Of a stretch of DNA of 9,115 bases, positions 6,177 to 9,115 are shown one piece after another. Within the stretch, counting starts at the first letter, position 1. Every line of letters begins with the position of its first letter. A program made the position numbers and the translations under genes. The notes below the pieces were generated by a model. That model saw only the letters and a list, made by a program, of their open reading frames with translations. It ran no database searches and was not told where the DNA came from. The DNA is taken from contig CAZWIF010000052.1 of the NCBI GenBank assembly GCA_964634355.1, positions 1 through 9,115 on the forward strand, written 5' to 3'. The stretch comes from CAKPSH01 sp964634355. GTDB lineage: Bacteria; Bacillota; Clostridia; TANB77; CAG-508.

Positions 6177-7100
6177 TTAAATATTTGCAGTTACAACAGG
6201 TACAATTTGTTTTTTTCTTGAAACTATACCTGGTAAAAATACAAGATTATCTTTTACTTTAACATCATAAGCTTTTTCAACAGCATTAACTTTATTTCCT
6301 AAAACAATAGCTTTTGAATTACTGTTTAATATATCTGTTATAGCAAATATGAATAAGTCTAATCCATTTGAAGCGATTAAGTTATTCATTGCTTTTTCAA
6401 TTTCTTTTTTATTTTCTAATACGCTATCAATATCAACTGTATTTACTTGTGCTATTTGAAATTTAGCTCCATTTGCATTAAATTCTTTTGAATCAATATT
6501 TATTAATTCTTCAGCAGTTAATGAATTTAAATTAGTTCCTGCTTTTAACATATCTAATCCATAATTGGCTGTATCAACTCCTGAAATTTTAGAAAGTTCC
6601 TCAGCAGCTTTAATATCTTTTGGAGTGCATGTTGGAGATTTAAAAAGTAAGGTATCAGAAATGATAGCACTTAACATCAATCCAGCATATACAGGTTCTA
6701 TTTCTATATCATTCATTTTATATAATTCATAAAGAATAGTTGCTGTACACCCAACTGGTTCAGCTAAATAAAATAATGGATCAGCAGTTTCAAATCCTGA
6801 TATATTATGGTGATCTATTACTTTAACGATTTTAGCACTGGAAATGTCAGAAGCACTCTGAGCAAAACTGTTGTGGTCAACTAGTATTACTTCATCAGCT
6901 TCAGCAACACTATCAATTAATTTTGGAGCCTCAACTTTAAAGTATTTTAAAACATATTCAGTTTCTTTATTTAAATTTCCTAATCTACAAGGTATAATTT
7001 CATTTGTATTACCTAATTTTTTTTCTAAATTTGCCATAACAATAGCTGATACAATTGAATCTGTATCAGGACTTTTATGACCTGTTATAAATGTTTTCAT
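6177..7100 (-). CDS. ppaC: Manganese-dependent inorganic pyrophosphatase (family II, DHH type)
   Basis: The enzyme hydrolyses pyrophosphate to two phosphates in the cytoplasm and so drives nucleotide, protein and lipid synthesis forward. It has 307 residues, close to the usual 309. The DHH-domain metal ligands are all present: His8, Asp12 and Asp14 (GHKSPDTDS), Asp75 (VDHN), His97 in DHH (96-98) and Asp149 (SDT). The C-terminal DHHA2 domain carries the substrate-binding SRKKQ signature (Ser294, Arg295, Lys296). The Asn common in GHKNPDTDS is Ser10 here. There is no CBS or DRTGG insert, so it is the simple, non-nucleotide-regulated form. The start at 7100 has AAAGGA 7 nt upstream on the minus strand. 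It converges on hydA. The 234-bp repeat element ends 85 bp upstream of its start codon, and no clear -35/-10 pair is visible in between. Confidence 0.97.
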   Translation of the reverse strand: MKTFITGHKSPDTDSIVSAIVMANLEKKLGNTNEIIPCRLGNLNKETEYVLKYFKVEAPKLIDSVAEADEVILVDHNSFAQSASDISSAKIVKVIDHHNISGFETADPLFYLAEPVGCTATILYELYKMNDIEIEPVYAGLMLSAIISDTLLFKSPTCTPKDIKAAEELSKISGVDTANYGLDMLKAGTNLNSLTAEELINIDSKEFNANGAKFQIAQVNTVDIDSVLENKKEIEKAMNNLIASNGLDLFIFAITDILNSNSKAIVLGNKVNAVEKAYDVKVKDNLVFLPGIVSRKKQIVPVVTANI

Positions 7101-7185
7101 ATTTTATTCCTTTCTTTTTATTAAATTGTTGTTTGTTGGGATGATTTAATTCTATCGTATAATTAAATAAATATATTATTTTCTC

Positions 7186-7419
7186 TGTAGGGGCAGGCCT
7201 TGCGTCTGCCCTTTTTTAATATTTGCAATATATTTCAAATATTTGTATTATTTATTTTAAATGTATTTATTTAAAACAAAATTAAATTTTTGTTCAACGG
7301 GCGGACGCAAGTAAAATTTGCCTTGCAAATTTTTCACGCTTCGTTCGCTAAAATATAAAAATAAAAAATTTATTTTCTATTTTTATATTTTTTCTCACTT
7401 TGCAAGGCCCGCCCCTACA
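7186..7419. mobile_element. MITE-like non-coding element (234 bp) with 18-bp inverted ends
   Basis: The left end TGTAGGGGCAGGCCTTGC (7186-7203) and the complement of the right end (7402-7419) match at 17 of 18 bases. TTCTC flanks both ends directly (7181-7185 and 7420-7424), as expected for a 5-bp target duplication. Nested inverted repeats lie inside: CTTGCGTCTGCCC (7199-7211) against GGGCGGACGCAAG (7299-7311), AAATTTGC/GCAAATTT near 7315-7331, and a 14-bp AT-only pair near 7350-7388. No transposase or other ORF of useful size is present, so it would move only with help from elsewhere. It accounts for most of the 399-bp non-coding gap between ppaC and deoD. A caveat is that TTCTC occurs again at 7434-7438. 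Confidence 0.72.
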
Positions 7420-7444
7420 TTCTCACATCTCATTTCTCACATCT
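7420..7444 (+). repeat. Short tandem repeat next to the right end of the element
   Basis: TTCTCACATCT occurs at 7420-7430 and 7434-7444, a 14-bp period. The first copy begins at the proposed target duplication. From here to 7499 nothing else is clear except ATCCCTACA (7489-7497), which contains seven bases of the element's end (CCCTACA). No deoD terminator is visible. Confidence 0.6.
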
Positions 7445-7499
7445 AACCCTAAAATTATAATAATTATCACCAATTTCGGGCATAATACATCCCTACAAA

Positions 7500-8222
7500 T
7501 TATAATTTAATAGCACTTTCTAATGCCAATGTAATCATTGTATTTAAAGACCTTTCACGTTCTTGGCTAGATATTCCCTCTAAATTAGAAGGTGTATCAA
7601 CGACAGTCATAAGACATGCTGCTTTTTTTCCTTCTCTTTTTGCATTGTAAAATAGGGAAAAAGCTTCCATTTCAGAGGCAATCGGACGATTTATTCCTTC
7701 TGGCATACGTGCAAATAATTTTTCTTCATCAGGAACATAAGGGCTAAAACAGTCATTGCATAAAGTTGTTCCCTTTATTAAATTTATATTGTTTTCTTTA
7801 GCAGTACTTTCTATAATTGAATTTAAATTAGAGTCACTTGCAACAAGATTACATGGTTCATTATCAAAGCTTAAAGCATAGCTTCCCTCGGTATAAGCTT
7901 CTGCAGAAAGTATAAGGTCTAATATCTTCATATCTTCTCTAAATCCTCCACAGGTACCAATCCTAATAATATTATCAACATCATAAAAGTGATAAAGCTC
8001 ATAAGAATATATTCCCATACTAGGCATGCCCATACCATGAGCCATAACAGAAACTCGTTTTCCTTTATAATTTCCAGTATAGCAAGCAATTCCACGTACA
8101 TCGCTAACTTTCTTTACATCTGTAAGAAAAGTCTCAGAAATATATTTCGCTCTCATAGGGTCACCTGGCATAATAACCGTTTTTGCAATATCTCCTAAAT
8201 TTGCTGAATTATGTGGGGTCAT
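7500..8222 (-). CDS. deoD: Purine nucleoside phosphorylase, DeoD type
   Basis: This enzyme splits purine (deoxy)ribonucleosides with phosphate into base and (deoxy)ribose-1-phosphate for salvage; family members are hexamers in the cytoplasm. The 240-residue protein begins MTPHNSANLGD, with His4 expected to reach the neighbouring subunit. The phosphate site is supported by MPGDPMRAKYI (Gly and Arg near 20-24), VRG and RIGTCGG. The ribose-binding SEMEA motif and the catalytic Asp in TVVDTPSN with the Arg of QERERSL are present. Two places differ from E. coli and B. subtilis DeoD: SDH is VDT here, and the base-site FY region reads DCFSPY. Substrate preference may therefore be shifted. The start is ATG 8222, preceded on the minus strand by AAAGGAG 8 nt away; a TTG at 8240 is in frame but lies upstream of that ribosome binding site. 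It diverges from rplU. Confidence 0.93.
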   Translation of the reverse strand: MTPHNSANLGDIAKTVIMPGDPMRAKYISETFLTDVKKVSDVRGIACYTGNYKGKRVSVMAHGMGMPSMGIYSYELYHFYDVDNIIRIGTCGGFREDMKILDLILSAEAYTEGSYALSFDNEPCNLVASDSNLNSIIESTAKENNINLIKGTTLCNDCFSPYVPDEEKLFARMPEGINRPIASEMEAFSLFYNAKREGKKAACLMTVVDTPSNLEGISSQERERSLNTMITLALESAIKL

Positions 8223-8230
8223 ATAACACA

Positions 8231-8237
8231 CTCCTTT
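8231..8237 (-). promoter_or_regulatory. Ribosome binding site that fixes the deoD start at 8222
   Basis: AAAGGAG (CTCCTTT on the plus strand) sits 8 nt before ATG 8222. It rules out the longer TTG-started frame from 8240, which would have the ribosome binding site inside the coding region. Confidence 0.88.
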
Positions 8238-8248
8238 CAATAATTATT

Positions 8249-8274
8249 ACATCTCTGCTGACCAATAGAGATGT
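8249..8274 (-). promoter_or_regulatory. Hairpin in the deoD leader, function unknown
   Basis: An 8-bp perfect stem, ACATCTCT (8249-8256) with AGAGATGT (8267-8274), encloses a 10-nt loop. It lies within the roughly 100-nt deoD leader, about 12 nt upstream of the ribosome binding site. Its upper-coordinate arm overlaps TGTGA (8272-8276), which could pair instead with TCACA (8299-8303), so two folds compete. No known riboswitch or T-box motif is recognised, and there is no T-tract. Confidence 0.55.
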
Positions 8275-8327
8275 GAACAATTTTCCTTTTATTTGTAATC
8301 ACATTTTGTAGATTCTTATTTTTTATA

Positions 8328-8356
8328 ATTATAATATAGAATATAAATAAAGTCAA
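8328..8356 (-). promoter_or_regulatory. deoD promoter
   Basis: On the minus strand TTGACT (8356-8351), a 17-bp spacer, and TATAAT (8333-8328): eleven of twelve consensus bases. Transcription should start near 8321, giving a leader of about 100 nt. Confidence 0.85.
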
Positions 8357-8364
8357 CAAAAATC

Positions 8365-8393
8365 TTGACATTGAATAATAATCATGCTATAAT
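8365..8393 (+). promoter_or_regulatory. Consensus promoter of the rplU-rpmA operon
   Basis: TTGACA (8365-8370), a 17-bp spacer, and TATAAT (8388-8393) match consensus at all twelve positions. TGC directly before the -10 box adds the extended -10 TG. Such strength is expected for ribosomal protein genes. Transcription should begin near 8400. Its -35 box is 8 bp from the -35 box of the divergent deoD promoter. Confidence 0.92.
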
Positions 8394-8399
8394 AACTAT

Positions 8400-8488
8400 C
8401 TGTAACCGCATAAGTCAAGGTTCATAAAGTCTGATTAAGTTTCAGATACCTAAATTTTAAGGTTAGCGAGTATACGAAAAGGGAGGTG
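8400..8488 (+). promoter_or_regulatory. Ribosomal protein L21 leader RNA (autoregulatory 5' UTR)
   Basis: The roughly 100-nt leader between the promoter and rplU resembles the Firmicutes L21 leader family, with the GTAACCGCATAAGTCAAGGT and TTAGCGAGTATACG segments I associate with that RNA. Visible pairings are TCTGA (8430-8434) with TCAGA (8442-8446), ACCT (8448-8451) with AGGT (8460-8463), and TAACC (8402-8406) with GGTTA (8461-8465). The last competes with a local AACC/GGTT pair (8403-8406 with 8419-8422). The family is thought to let a ribosomal protein repress its own operon. The identification is from recall, and the exact ends are approximate. Confidence 0.72.
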
Positions 8489-8497
8489 CCTAGAATA

Positions 8498-8908
8498 ATG
8501 TACGCAATAATCGAAGCTTGTGGAAAGCAATACAAGGTAGCAGAAGGAGACGTTGTATTTTTCGAGAAATTAGATGCAGAAGAAGGCAAGAAAGTAAAAT
8601 TTGATAATGTTATCTTAGTATCTGATGAAGGTGGAAAAGTAGAAATTGGAAATCCTTATGTTAAAGGTGCTAAGGTTGAAGGAAAAGTAGTTTCTCATGG
8701 TAAAGCTAAGAAGATCCTTGTTTACAAATACAAAGCAAAGAAAAATTACAGAAGAACACAAGGACACAGACAACCATATACAAAGGTTGAGATAACAGCT
8801 GTTAAAACTGCTGCAGAAAAGAAAGCAACAGCAAAAACAGAAGCGGAAGCTAAAGTTGAAGTAAAGAAAGAAACAAAAACTACAACAAAAGCTAAAGCAG
8901 GAGCTTAA
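8498..8908 (+). CDS. rplU: 50S ribosomal protein L21, with a Lys/Ala-rich C-terminal tail
   Basis: L21 binds 23S rRNA in the large subunit. Residues 1-102 are a full L21: MYAIIEACGKQYKV at the start, then VEIGNPYVKGAKVEGKVV and the rRNA-binding KKNYRRTQGHRQPYTKVEI near the end. Bacterial L21 usually stops at about 103 residues; here a 34-residue low-complexity tail of Lys, Ala, Thr and Glu follows (103-136). The start is ATG 8498, 9 nt after GGGAGGTG (8481-8488). A GTG at 8486 is in frame but lies inside that ribosome binding site. It is the first gene of its operon, under the L21 leader, and rpmA follows 34 nt later. The prp gene that often sits between rplU and rpmA in Firmicutes is not there. 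Confidence 0.97.
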   Translation: MYAIIEACGKQYKVAEGDVVFFEKLDAEEGKKVKFDNVILVSDEGGKVEIGNPYVKGAKVEGKVVSHGKAKKILVYKYKAKKNYRRTQGHRQPYTKVEITAVKTAAEKKATAKTEAEAKVEVKKETKTTTKAKAGA

Positions 8909-8942
8909 TGAAACCATTTAAATATAGAAAGGAGAGACTAAT

Positions 8943-9115
8943 ATGGCACATAAAAAAGGGCAAGGTAGTACCCATAACGGTAGAGACAGTGAGTCTAAGC
9001 GTTTGGGCGTAAAAAGAGCAGATGGACAATTTGTTCTTGCCGGAAACATATTAATGAGACAAAGAGGAACAAAAATACATCCAGGAACTAATGTTGGAAT
9101 TGGTAGTGATGATAC
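8943..9115 (+). CDS. rpmA: 50S ribosomal protein L27, 5' part (runs off the window)
   Basis: L27 helps place tRNA at the peptidyl transferase centre with its flexible N-terminus. The first 57 residues are present and typical: MAHKKGQGSTHNGRDSESKRL, then GNILMRQRGTKIHPGTNVG; the rest lies beyond the right edge. The start is ATG 8943 with AAAGGAGA (8928-8935) about 7 nt upstream. An in-frame TAG at 8925-8927 shows that no longer N-terminus is possible. Most Firmicutes L27 proteins carry a short leader ending in LQxFA that the Prp protease removes. Here the protein is made directly in the processed-like form. It is co-transcribed with rplU, 34 nt downstream. Confidence 0.97.
   Translation, partial: MAHKKGQGSTHNGRDSESKRLGVKRADGQFVLAGNILMRQRGTKIHPGTNVGIGSDD

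Noticed and set aside
7186..7216. Rho-independent terminator (GGGCAG...CTGCCC then TTTTTT)
   Set aside because: It has terminator shape only on the plus strand, where no plus-strand gene lies upstream; it is better explained as the left end of the repeat element.
7186..7419. CRISPR array
   Set aside because: The repeats are inverted rather than direct and regularly spaced, and no cas genes are nearby.
8223..8240. Longer deoD start at TTG 8240 (MKGVCY extension)
   Set aside because: The extension encodes the ribosome binding site AAAGGAG itself, and DeoD proteins begin with the MTPH-type N-terminus at ATG 8222.
8223..8330. Purine riboswitch or T-box in the deoD leader
   Set aside because: No three-way-junction purine core and no T-box antiterminator motif can be found; only a plain hairpin is visible.
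8486..8497. Longer rplU start at GTG 8486 (MPRI extension)
   Set aside because: The GTG is part of the GGGAGGTG ribosome binding site, and L21 normally begins MYAII, which matches ATG 8498.

Overview
The window looks like chromosomal DNA from a low-GC, strictly fermentative Firmicute of the class Clostridia. It is strongly AT-rich, has clear AAGGAGG-type ribosome binding sites, and carries an AdhE end, a trimeric [FeFe]-hydrogenase, a family II pyrophosphatase and an L21 leader ahead of rplU. An uncultured gut-type clostridium would fit, but the species cannot be named from this sequence. No plasmid, phage or defence genes are seen.

Layout. Positions 1-670 are the 3' end of adhE (C-terminal iron alcohol dehydrogenase domain). 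Two small unrecognised coiled-coil ORFs follow (707-841 and 863-1231), closed by a terminator at 1247-1273. A single gene with a DUF3006-like domain (1339-1722) has its own promoter (1292-1320) and a very strong terminator (1742-1780). Next comes a three-gene hydrogenase operon: hydC (NuoE-like, 1920-2396), hydB (NuoF-like, 2530-4386) and hydA (catalytic H-cluster subunit, 4401-6140). A GC-rich palindromic repeat at 2436-2512 lies inside this operon. A related hairpin (6144-6169) separates hydA from the convergent minus-strand gene ppaC (6177-7100). The gap from 7101 to 7499 is mostly a 234-bp non-coding element (7186-7419) with 18-bp terminal inverted repeats and a possible TTCTC target duplication. 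deoD (minus strand, 7500-8222) and the rplU-rpmA ribosomal protein operon (plus strand, 8498 to the end) diverge from back-to-back promoters whose -35 boxes are only 8 bp apart. An L21 leader RNA precedes rplU.

How the genes fit together. AdhE reoxidises NADH by making ethanol. The HydABC complex probably reoxidises NADH together with reduced ferredoxin to make H2, by electron confurcation. The two genes are therefore alternative electron sinks of one fermentation. PpaC pulls biosynthetic reactions forward by removing pyrophosphate, DeoD salvages purine nucleosides, and rplU/rpmA belong to the large ribosomal subunit.

I do not see a clearly new multi-gene system. The points most worth a second look are: an L27 that lacks the N-terminal extension usual in Firmicutes, together with absence of the prp protease gene from its usual place; the 234-bp MITE-like element; the GC-rich palindromes in and beside the hydrogenase operon; the tightly packed deoD/rplU divergent promoters with an unexplained deoD leader hairpin; and the unresolved N-terminus of the DUF3006 protein.
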